Origin: Portunus trituberculatus
Lineage: Eukaryota; Arthropoda; Malacostraca; Decapoda; Portunidae
Length of the DNA: 64,000 bases
Assembly (NCBI RefSeq): GCF_017591435.1
Contig: NC_059304.1
Coordinates: 27,113,316 to 27,177,315, forward strand
Reading direction: 5' to 3'
Position numbers and translations under genes: made by a program. Of the stretch, positions 1-8,850 are shown piece after piece. The notes under the pieces are model-generated. The model saw only the letters and a program-made list of their open reading frames with translations. It searched no databases and was not told the DNA's origin. Within the stretch, counting starts at the first letter, position 1. Every line of letters starts with the position of its first letter.

Positions 1-239
1 AGGGGAACTGAGGCAATGAATTATACCCTGAGGTAACTTACAAAGTATTCAAAGATCCAGTTCCATATATTCATAACATACTTCTTACCATAGCAGTACT
101 CAAGCTCCCAGCTCTCAACAAAATAAACTAAACACTCACATTATTTAAAAATATCATAATATTATACAAGTTGGTTATATCAAATTAAACTTCACAAATC
201 AAGTAGAGGAGGAAGTAGTAGACACCTACCGAAATTATA
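1..239. other. AT-rich sequence without a recognisable gene
   Basis: No ORF, splice-bounded exon or known repeat is visible here. The sequence is AT-rich with short homopolymer runs. It runs into what looks like the 5' untranslated leader of the family A LINE at about 240, but that boundary is approximate because no target-site duplication could be identified. Confidence 0.5.
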
Positions 240-616
240 ATTTACTCCCAATGAGGTCTAATAGCACTCAAGGAGTGCTGTGAACTCTCCATTAAAACTA
301 GTTGTGATTTCACTGAACGTTTCCCTCTTGTGTCTCACAACTCTAGGGAGCAGTCACAGCCTGCCCTCTAAAGACAACTCTCCCACTTCTCATAAAACTA
401 CATGGACGTACCACACACACACACACCCTTCACTTAAAATAAAAAAAATAAAAAAATGGCGACTCCAAATCCAGTCTCAGAGTCCCCTTCTGGGGAGGAG
501 ACAAGAAATGTCCCCATGTCAGACTGCTCTCTTGTTGGCGACCCAAAAAGTCTTGACACCTCCCTCAACTTTTTCTTCATTAATTTCTGCAACATTCGCT
601 ATCTAAGATCTAATTT

Positions 617-618
<2 letters not shown>
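240..618 (+). mobile_element. LINE family A, copy A1, 5' part
   Basis: This is the leader and extreme N-terminus of a non-LTR retrotransposon. An A-rich stretch at about 437-455 precedes an ATG at 456, followed by an open frame ending NFCNIRYLRSNFQ. That is the typical opening of an apurinic-like endonuclease (EN) domain: the N of the first EN motif is followed by an RG-like turn, here RY. The frame stops making sense at 618, where a T-run begins. That run is the poly(A) tail of a LINE inserted in the opposite orientation. The same element resumes on the + strand at about 2879 with the next EN residues (QHHLSFTKP), so 240-618 and 2879-5985 are two halves of one copy. The 5' limit is an estimate. 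Confidence 0.7.
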
Positions 619-651
<33 letters not shown>

Positions 652-2878
652 TTACAAGGGCACTGGCCAAGGGCAAACAAAGTGTTGGAAAAAAAAAAAT
701 CCCGCTGGTTGCCAGGCCCTGTTAAGAGGAAAGTAGAAAGAGAAAAAACAAAAAAATCTAAAAGGAGGGTCCAGTTAACGTAAGAGGTGTCTTGACACTC
801 CTCTTTTGAAAGAGTTTAAGTCATAGGCAGGTGGAAATACAGACACAGGTAGAGAGTTCCAGAGTTTACCAGTGTAGGGAATGAAGGAGTGAAGATACTG
901 GTTAACTCTTGCATTAGGAAGATGGACAGAATAGGGATGAGAAGAAGTAGAGAGTCTTGTGCAGCGAGGCCGCAGGAGGGGAAGGCATGCAGTTAGCAAG
1001 TTCAGAAGAGCAGACAGCATGAAAACAGCGGTAGAAGACAGATAAAGATGCAACATTGCGGCGGTGACTTAAAGAATCAAGACAGTCAGTTAGAGGAGAA
1101 GAGTTGATAAGACGAAAAGCTTTAGATTCCACCTTGTTTAGTAAAGCTGTGTGTGTGGATCCCCAGACATGAGAGCCATACTCCATACACGGGCGGATAA
1201 GGCCCTTGTACAGAGCAAGCAGCTGGGAGGAGAGAAAAATGGACGAAGACGCCATAGGACACCTAACTTCTTGGAAGCTGATTTAGCAAGAGTAGAGATG
1301 TGAAATTTCCAGTTTAGATTTTTAGTGAAGGATAGACCGAGTGTGTTTAATGTAGAGGAGAGGGAAGTTGAGTGTTATTGAAGAAGAGAGGATAGTTGTC
1401 TGGAAGGTTATGTCGAGTAGATAGTTGTAGAAATTGAGTTTTGAGGCATTGAACAAAACCAGGTTTTCTCTGCCCCAATCAGAAACAAGTGAAAGATCAG
1501 AAGTTAGGCGTCCTATAGCATCTCGCCTTGAGTCATTTAATTGTTGTTGGGTTGGGCGTCTGTTGAACGCTGTTGAATAATGCAGGGTGGTATCATCAGC
1601 ATAGGAGTGGATAGGGCATTGAGTCAGATTTAGGAGATCATTGATGAATAATAGAAAGAGAGTGGGTGATAGGACAGAACCCTGTGGAACACCACTGTTG
1701 ATAGTTTTAGGGAAGAACAGTGACCGTCTACTACAGCAGCAATAGAACGATCGGAAAGGAAACTGGAGATGAAGGTACAGAGAGAAGGATAGAATCCGTA
1801 GGAGGGTAGTTTAGAAATTAAAGATTTGTGCCAGACTCTATCGAAGGCTTTCGATATGTCAAGGCCGACAGCAAAGGTTTCACCGAAGTCCCTAAAGAGG
1901 ATGACCAAGATTCAGTTAGGAAAGTAAGAAGATCACCAGTAGATCTGCCTTTACGGAAACCATACTGGCAATCAGAGAGAAGGTTGTGAGCTGATAGATG
2001 CCTCATTATCTTCCTATTAAGGATAGACTCAAAGGCTTTAGAAAGGCAGGAAATCAAAGCTATAGGGCGGTAGTTAGAAGGATTGGAGTGGTCACCTTTT
2101 TAGGGACAGGTTGAATGTGAGCAAACTTCCAGCAAGAAGGATAAATAGAAGTAGAGAGACACAGATGAAAGAGTTTGACCAGGCAGTGAGCGAGTTCAAG
2201 CACAGTTTTGAGAACAACAGGAGGGACTCCATCCGGACCGTAAGCCTTCCGAGAATCAAGGCCAGAGAGGGCCAGGAAAACGTCTTTATAAAGAATTTTA
2301 ATTTTAGGGATGAAGTAGTCAGAGGGTGGAGGAGTAGGAGGAATATGCCCAGAATCATCCAAAGTTGAGTTGGTAGCAAAGGTTTGAGCGAAGAGTTCAG
2401 CTTTAGAAAAGAAGAGACAGCTGTAGAGCCATCTGGATGAAGTAAAGGAGGGAAAGACGAAGAAGTAAAGTTGTTAGAGATATTATTGGCTAGATGCCAG
2501 AAATCTCGAGAGGAGTTAGAATTGGAAAGACTTTGACATTTTCTATTGATGAAAGAGTTTTTAGTAAGTTGGAGAATAGATTTGGCATGATTACGGGCAG
2601 AAATATATAGGGCATGAGTTTCAGCAGTTGGATGGCTACGGAACCGTTTGTGAGCCGCCTCTCTATCATTGACAGCACGAGAACAAGCAGAGTTAAACCA
2701 AGGCTTTTTAGCTTTAGGGTTAGAGAAAGTATGAGGAATGTATAGCTCCATGCCAGAGATAATCACCTCTGTTATGCGCTCGGCACAAAGAGAAGGATCT
2801 CTGACATTAAAACAATAATCATCCCAAGGGAAATCAGAATAGTACTGCCTTAGTTCCTCCCACTTAGCACAACACCAC
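619..2878 (-). mobile_element. LINE family A, copy A2, inverted and inserted in A1
   Basis: This is a 5'-truncated non-LTR retrotransposon reading right to left. The T-run at 619-648 is its 3' poly(A) tail, 649-780 its 3' UTR, and the coding remnant lies upstream. It begins in the linker between endonuclease and reverse transcriptase, so the EN domain is absent. It splits copy A1 head-to-head. The exact 5' junction lies within about 2866-2880, and I could not see a clear target-site duplication. Homologous 3' pieces recur at 36804, 51338 and 57779, so this is a multi-copy family. Confidence 0.85.
775..2878 (-). pseudogene. A2 ORF2 remnant: reverse transcriptase of a non-LTR element
   Basis: The frames read, from the 5' end, a linker with PWFNSACSRAVNDREAAHKR (about 2640-2700), then the RT motifs AYGPDGVPPVVLK (about 2240), QYGFRKGRSTGDLL (about 1945) and DISKAFDRVWHKSL (about 1850). 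A thumb/C-terminal part follows with YKGLIRPCMEYGSHVWG (about 1170) and a final ARVNQYLHSFIPYTGKLWNS segment (about 860-910). Several frame changes separate these pieces (around 2090, 1900 and 1630), so the protein cannot be made. By family knowledge the enzyme would nick DNA and copy its own RNA at the nick (target-primed reverse transcription). No RNase H domain is seen, unlike family B. Confidence 0.85.
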
Positions 2879-5660
2879 CTCTCGTTTACTAAACCTCATT
2901 TTCTTTTCCTCACCGAAACACAACTTTCTGAGGCAAATGACACTAGCCCCTTCTCTGTTCCCGCCTACTTTCATTATTCTCATCTTCGTTCCAAAGATGG
3001 ATGTTACATCTATGAGCGCAACGACTTAACTCTCTTGTCCACGCTGTTGAATCTTCCGAGTTTTCCACTATTTGGCTTAGACTTAACAGTCATTCCCTAA
3101 TTGAATTTATCTGTGCTGTTTATCTCTCCCCTAACTCCTCTGATTATAGTAAATTCTTTGACTATTTGACTTGCAAAGTGGAGAATATTCTGTCTCTTTA
3201 TCATTTCGCGGAGATCGCTATCCTTGGAAATATCGATGTTCATCACCAGCTTTGGCTTTCTTCTACCTTCACTGATCAGCCTTGTGAACTAGCCTTCAAC
3301 TTTTGCTATCCATGTCATAGAGCAACTGGTGCAACACAAAACTCGTATCCATGACCGTCTTGGAGATGCGCCCAACATTCTTGATCTTTTTTTTCCTCAC
3401 ATCTAATCATTCAGCTTGTCTTCTCCATTGTGCACCTCTGGTCACAATCGCATTTCTGTATCTTTTCCTATTTTTCCAATCAATACTGAGTTTCCCATAA
3501 AGCGGAGGTGCCTCTGAAATTTTACCTCAGCCAGATGGGGGGACCTGAGGATATGCTGATTTTCCTGGAATGATTACTGTTTCCGTGTCAGAGACCCATC
3601 TTTGTGTCCTGAACAGAGGTGATAGCGTCTGGCATGGAGGTGTACATTCCTCATTCTTTTTTCTCATCATAAACCTTCTAAACCTTGGTATTGCACAGCC
3701 TGTTCTCGTGCTATACATGATAGAGAGGTTGTCCAAAAAAGGTACTTGAGCCTTCCATCTCATGAATCTTAAGCACGTAATATTTCTGGCCGAAATCAAG
3801 CCAAGTTTGTTCTTCAATTTGCCAAACATGCCTTCAATAGATAGAAAATGTCAAAATCTTTCAAACTCAAATTCTTCTCGTGACTTCTGGAATCGCGCCA
3901 AAAATATCCCTAATTACTTTACTTCAACTTCCCCTCCTTTATTTCATCCTAATAGCACCTCTGCCATTTCATCTGTTTCTAAAGCTGAACTCTTTTCTCA
4001 AACCTTTGCTATAAACTCCATCTTGGATGATTCTGGGCTTGTCCCTATCCCTATCTCTTCTCCTCTCTCACACTATTTCAAATCTTCAATCAAAATTCCT
4101 CGTAATGATGTTTTCCATGCCCTCTCTGGCCTATACCCTCGGAAGGCTTATGGGACTTGATGGGGCCCCTCCTGTTGTTCTCAAAAACTGTGCTTCCGTG
4201 TTGCACCTTACCTGGCAGGTGGCATAGTGGATAAGGTGGTGAGCGTGGGATCGGGCAGACGTCCACGCGTAGGTTCGAATCCCACCACGTACAACCTTAA
4301 AAAAAAAAAAAAAAAAAACTTTGTCATTTGTCGAGTGGTTTAAAGTTACCTACATGTCACCATGATACCCAGGTTCTAGGTGGTTACACTCAAGATGAGC
4401 TTGGGTGGTGATATGGGCCCGAACATGGGTACCACTATAAATAAAATTGCCTGCGCTACTAATGGGCGGAAGCTGAACAGCGCTTCCCATACACTCTTCA
4501 AGTGTGCCTACAAGCGCTATAGGCCTTACCGAAAAAAAAACTCTTATAACTATGCCTATCAACTGCTATCTTTCCTTCTTGCTGGAAGTTTGCCTACATT
4601 TAGTCTGTTCCTAAAAAGGGTGACCGTTATAATTCCACAAACTATCGTTCTATACTTTTAATTTCTTGCTTGTGTAATGTTTTTTTAATCTATTCTCAAT
4701 AGGAAGATTCTTAAACATCGGTCATATCACAATCTTCTATCTGATCACCAGTATGACTTCCGTCAAGGTTGCTCCTCTGGCGTTCCTTACTGAGTCCTGG
4801 TCATCGTCTTTTAGAGATTTCGGTGAAACTTTTACCGTCACGTTAGACATATCAAATGCTTTTTATAGAGTCTGGCAAAAAGCTTTGACTTCAAAACTGC
4901 CCTCCTACGGTTTCTATCCTTCGTTCTGCAGTTTTATATCCTTTCCGACCGTTCTATTGCGGCCGTGGTAGACGGCCACTGTTCTCGAAAATCAATTAAT
5001 AGTGGTGATCCTCAAGGCGCTGTCCTATCACCCTCTCTCTTTCTACTATTCATTAATGACTTTATCCAAACTTCTTGCCCTATACATTCCTACGCTGATG
5101 TTACCACCCTACATTTTTCCACGTCCTTTTAGAGACGACCAACTCTTCAGGAAGTCAATATATCATGCAGGGACGCCACAGAACGCCTGTCATTTCATCT
5201 CTCTAAGATTTCTGATCAGGGCAGAGAAAACTCAATTCCTCCATCTATCAACTTAACACAACCATCTAGACAACTATCCCCTTTTCTTCAACTACATTCA
5301 ACGTTCTCCCTCTTCCATAGTAAATATCCAAGGTCTGTCCTTTACTCATAATCTTAACTGGAAACTTCACATTTCATCTCTTGTTATAACAACTTCTAAA
5401 AAGTTAGGCATTCTGCCGCGTCTCCGCCAGTCTTTCTCTCCGCCCTAACTGCTAACTTTGTACAAGGGCCTTATCTGTCCTTGTATGGGATACTCTTCGC
5501 ATGTTTGGAGGGGTTCCACTCATACAGTTTTATTAGATAGGATGGAATCAAAAGCTTTTCGTCTCATCAACTCTCTGCCTGACTGTCTTCAGCCTCTTTC
5601 TCACCGCCAAAATGGTGCATCCCTTTCTACTTTGTATAGCTATTTTTCATGCTAACTGCT
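2879..5660 (+). pseudogene. A1 ORF2 remnant: endonuclease plus reverse transcriptase
   Basis: The EN part reads FLFLTETQLSEAN (TET motif, about 2900-2945), a CAVYLSPNSSDYSKFFDYL-like stretch (about 3115-3170) and a decayed GNIDVHHQLWLSS (about 3220), where the usual catalytic D-N pair has drifted. The RT has the sequence around the finger motifs (4080-4200), then the SINE, then DISNAFYRVWQKAL (about 4845). The catalytic box reads YADV instead of YADD at about 5090, which should abolish activity. The C-terminal part (YKGLICPCMGYSSHVWRG, about 5460) matches copy A2. Stops and frameshifts are frequent. This is an old, dead copy. Confidence 0.8.
4214..4540 (+). mobile_element. tRNA-derived SINE (S1) inside LINE A1
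   Basis: The 5' head looks like a tRNA gene with an internal RNA polymerase III promoter: A box TGGCATAGTGG at 4220-4230 and B box GGTTCGAATCC at 4272-4282. It is followed by an A-run at about 4300-4318, a non-tRNA body and a closing A-run at 4532-4540. LINE A coding sequence is continuous on either side of it. The body (AAGTTACCTACATGTCAC through CTCTTCAAG) recurs at 51115-51300, showing a dispersed family. SINEs encode no protein and depend on LINE enzymes. Boundaries are good to about 10 bp; no clear target duplication was seen. Confidence 0.8.
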
Positions 5661-6164
5661 CTATTGATCTTGCTAACCGAATGCCTCCCCTGTTCCTGTG
5701 GCCTCGCTGCACAAGGCTTTCTTCTTCTCATCCCTATTCTGCCCAACCTTCTAATACAAGAGTTAACTAGTATTCACAAACATTCATACCTTTCGCTTTA
5801 AACTCTAGAACTCCCCTACCTGCTTCCATATTTCCATGTTCCTACGACTTGACTTTTTATTTTTTTTTTAAGGGAGAGGTATCAAGACATTTTCCCCAGG
5901 CTTTTTGCTGATTCTTTCAAATCTTTTAGGGAAACTGCATTTTTTCTTTTTTTTTTTCTCCTGGCAGTTCTTCCTCTTGCATAAAATCAAGTATAGATAG
6001 TACAAGGTTTAAGCACACGCTACTTCTCGACAATTTCCCCTGTTCAAGATTCTCACATTCATCATTCATTACTACATCATCTTCCTCTTCTCGTACCCGT
6101 ATTGGAGACTCTCTGGGAAAATATGAATTTTCAGTGGTACTGTTTAAATCATAAACTATCTGAG

Positions 6165-6335
6165 TCAGGAATTTTTTTTAACAGATGTATACAACACCCT
6201 TTTGACAGTTTTTACAATGACACATCTTACTACACCATCACTGCCAGGTAATGAATCAATAATAATGCCCAAAGGCTAATTCATTCGAGGCACGTTGTCT
6301 TCAATGCAATACAACCCATCTTTAGATTGCAATTA
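6165..6335 (-). pseudogene. BEL/Pao integrase C-terminal remnant
   Basis: On the minus strand the frame reads EDNVPRMN, a stop, then PLGIIIDSLPGSDGVVRC and a VKT motif. This is the C-terminal signature of BEL/Pao LTR-retrotransposon integrases (normally PR..WPLG...PG.DG.VR). The conserved W is replaced by a TAG stop. It belongs with the fragment at 7365-8160, which lies upstream in the same orientation. The integrase catalytic core that should join them (roughly 700 bp) is not visible; local repeats and a CR1 fragment lie there instead. Confidence 0.7.
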
Positions 6336-6419
6336 GGTTATAATCTTTCATTGTAGGGGGGAAATTTCTCACTACATATTATCTAGAATTTGTTTTGATG
6401 CCTTTTCCCAACAACCTTA

Positions 6420-6700
6420 AAGTAAGTCAATGTCATTATGTGTAGGCCTCCAGCAAGTCACGGACGGTTGCTGACTTGCAGGTACAAAATGACGCAATCT
6501 ACCCTAGCAGGAAGTAAGTCAAGGTTATTATGTTAAGCCTCTGGGCTCGATCATTATGCCTCCAGGCTACTGACTTTCAGGTATGACGAAAGTAATTCAA
6601 GGTCATTAAGCCTCCAGGCTCGGTTACTGACTTCCAGGTACAAAAAATTACAAAGTCAAGGTCATTATGTCCGGGTACGAAAAATGACACAGTCATGTAC
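6420..6700. repeat. Degenerate tandem repeat, about 60-80 bp units
   Basis: About four imperfect copies of a unit are seen. Each contains AGTCAAGGTCATTATG, then GCCTCCAGGCT, then TTGCTGACTT-CAGGTA followed by an A-rich stretch. Copies diverge by point changes and small deletions. No coding sense was found. It sits between the two BEL/Pao fragments. Confidence 0.6.
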
Positions 6701-6749
6701 GAAAGTAGGTCATCGAAACTGCATTCGACAAAAGAATGGGCTTCAACAC

Positions 6750-6810
6750 GGGAAAAATGCACTTTTCCCGGAAGTAAGGTTGGTACTTCCGGGAAAACTG
6801 CATTTTCCCC
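6750..6810. repeat. Near-perfect 27-bp inverted repeat (hairpin)
   Basis: Bases 6750-6776 are complementary to 6784-6810 with a 7-base loop and two mismatches. The inner 14 bp (TTTTCCCGGAAGTA) are perfect. Further TTTTCCCC-type stretches flank it. The function is unknown; it may be the centre of a fold-back element. Confidence 0.7.
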
Positions 6811-6854
6811 GTTTTAAGGCACATTTTCCCCTACTGATCTTGTTACAGCACATG

Positions 6855-7364
6855 TAAACAGTAATAGAATATACAAGATTTTTAGAAGTGTTTAAAACAG
6901 GTGTCTCGAAGTAATACTAAAACTATACTTGTCGCTGGTCAGGCCACATCTTGACTATGCTGTACAATTCTGGTCCCCACATTTTACGAAGGATATAGCT
7001 CTGTTGGAGTCCGTGCAAAGGAGGATGACTAAAAAGATACAGGGAATGAGGGATATTCCCTATGAAGAGAGACTGAAAAAAAATCAATATGCATTCCTTA
7101 GAGAGACGTAGGTTAAGAGGAGACCTGAGAGAAGTATTTAAGTGGTATAAAGGTTTTAACAAAGGGGACATGAATGTAGAACCAGAAGTAATTGGTTTAA
7201 ACTTGAAAAAATCAGGTTTAGGAAAGAAATGGGAAGAAATTGGTTTTCAAACAGTGGTTAATGATTGGAACGGTCTCAATGGTCATGTAGTTAGAACTGA
7301 GTCAATAGGGAGTTTTAAGAGAAAGTTAAATAAGTTCACGGATGGGGATGATCATACGATAAGA
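6855..7364 (+). pseudogene. CR1-type LINE fragment (reverse transcriptase C-terminus)
   Basis: The frames contain LVRPHLDYAVQFWSPHF and LLESVQRRMTKKIQGM (about 6930-7060), then a frame change, then RRRLRGDLREVFKWYKGF (about 7100-7160) and an FQTVVNDWNGL stretch. This order is typical of the region C-terminal to the RT palm in CR1-clade elements. It matches the distal part of the larger CR1 copy at 56090-56500. The copy is truncated at both ends: the 5' side by ordinary LINE truncation, and the 3' side ends in BEL/Pao sequence at about 7365 without the usual CR1 terminus. Confidence 0.85.
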
Positions 7365-8160
7365 GTTTCTGATAATAGACATGGTTGTATGAACACCAGC
7401 ATGCTTTAAAAGTTTATGCTGAAACTGTACAACGAGTTTAGCCGCATGACGATCAGGAATAAAGATAATAAAGATAGGGTGCTTGCTGTTATAGCATAAG
7501 TCAAAATTGATATTCAATAATCCATTAGAAACTAAAAAGGGCTCAAGTTTTCTCGAAAAAACTCCTTGGAAGAGCTTTGTCTGATGACAAATTATATCTT
7601 TCTTTATCATAGCTTCCTTTGTGAGCACAATTGGCAATGTTGTTCTTTGCCTTACTCATCTCTTCATATGATAGTCTGTATGCTGAGTGCCATTAAGTTT
7701 ACAATTGTGAATGATTCTTCTAACCCAGACAACAATATTTATAATTTTGATGAAATTACTCTATCTAGAAAAAAAAAATGAAACACAGATGAAGGTTCTT
7801 TATTAACAGTCGTAACTGTGTCTTCTCCCTTATATTCTTCATTGGGAAGAACAAAACTATGTACTTCTTCATCAACATTAACTCTAACACAAAAACTAGA
7901 TAACCATTTGCGTCCCCCTAGCCACATGCCATTCGCAATGAATTGACCAGCTAGAACACCTCGGGTCATCAGATCGGCAGGGTTATCTGTACCAGGAAAA
8001 TGGTACCAATCACTTGAAAAGTGTGTGTTTGAACTTCGGTTAATCTGTTGGCAACAAACATTTTCCATTCTGAGGGATCACCAAGACCGAGCAACTTAAA
8101 AATCTGTCCTGCAAGCTATTTACAAAACAGCTAAGACGAGCACTCAACAAGGCTCAAAGT
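7365..8160 (-). pseudogene. BEL/Pao remnant: RNase H end and integrase zinc-binding region
   Basis: The minus-strand frame at 7739-8068 reads WYHFPGTDNPADLMTRG, then WLGGRKWLSS, the hallmark of the region after RNase H in BEL/Pao polyproteins. Further downstream (7365-7637) it reads LFQGVFSRKLEPFLVSN, PDRHAAKLVVQFQHKLLKHAG and TTMSIIRNSYRM, corresponding to the H2C2-type integrase N-terminus. A frame break separates the two parts at about 7640-7740. The first part may extend upstream to about 8160 with several stops. No LTRs could be recognised, so this is an internal fragment. Confidence 0.75.
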
Positions 8161-8542
8161 AGTTCCAGCCAAGGTAAAGGAACACGCTAGTCGTACTCTG
8201 AGCTATTGCACCATGTTGCATAGTTTCTCTGGCTACTGGTTATAAATATTCAAGGGAGGTTTTCTACATTTACTTAACAAAAATAATATTTGTACATAAG
8301 ATGTTCAATACCTCGCCAGCGAGAGGACATGTACCAGTTCATATAATTTTTATTTCTACTGACAAATCATTCTTATAACCATACATAAGAATTACTTAAA
8401 CTTCGTGTAGGAATCCAACAACGTAACTCACCGCTGAATACAATTACAATTCTTCATATATTCACACAAAGTAACTTCCTTCAACGTAACTTCACCCATC
8501 AATGGGTCTCATATGTACTCGTAACAATTCCAGCTTTCTCTT

Positions 8543-8546
<4 letters not shown>
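8161..8546. other. AT-rich spacer, nothing recognised
   Basis: No ORF or exon can be supported. The sequence could be more of the BEL/Pao element or plain intergenic or intronic DNA; the bases alone do not decide. Confidence 0.4.

Positions 8547-8630
<84 letters not shown>
8547..8630. repeat. (TC)n microsatellite, 42 units
   Basis: This is an uninterrupted TC run. It lies directly against the T-run (8631-8648) that is the poly(A) tail of LINE C on the minus strand. A second TC run borders the other end of the same LINE at 12649, so the LINE appears to sit within one original TC tract. Confidence 0.98.
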
Positions 8631-8639
<9 letters not shown>

Positions 8640-8850
8640 TTTTTTTTTATTTAAACAAAACTTAATACAAAGGAACATGTACCCAAAGGCGCACTGTCGT
8701 GTGCTACCTATTCTAAGGGTACTACAATCTATTTCTCTACAATATTTACAAGACTTAAAAATAGATAATATACAAGATGGTCAGCATGTAAATGGAGCAC
8801 TATTCGTTTCACTTCACTAGCACTATTCACGCACTGCACTACACTGAGTG

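Larger units (their letters stand above)
2879..5985 (+). mobile_element. LINE family A, copy A1, main part
   Basis: This is the continuation of the element begun at 240. It carries the rest of the EN domain, the linker, the RT and a T-rich 3' UTR with no obvious poly(A) tail. A tRNA-derived SINE at 4214-4540 interrupts the RT. The last recognisable 3' UTR similarity is at about 5960-5985, where BEL/Pao sequence starts. Confidence 0.8.
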
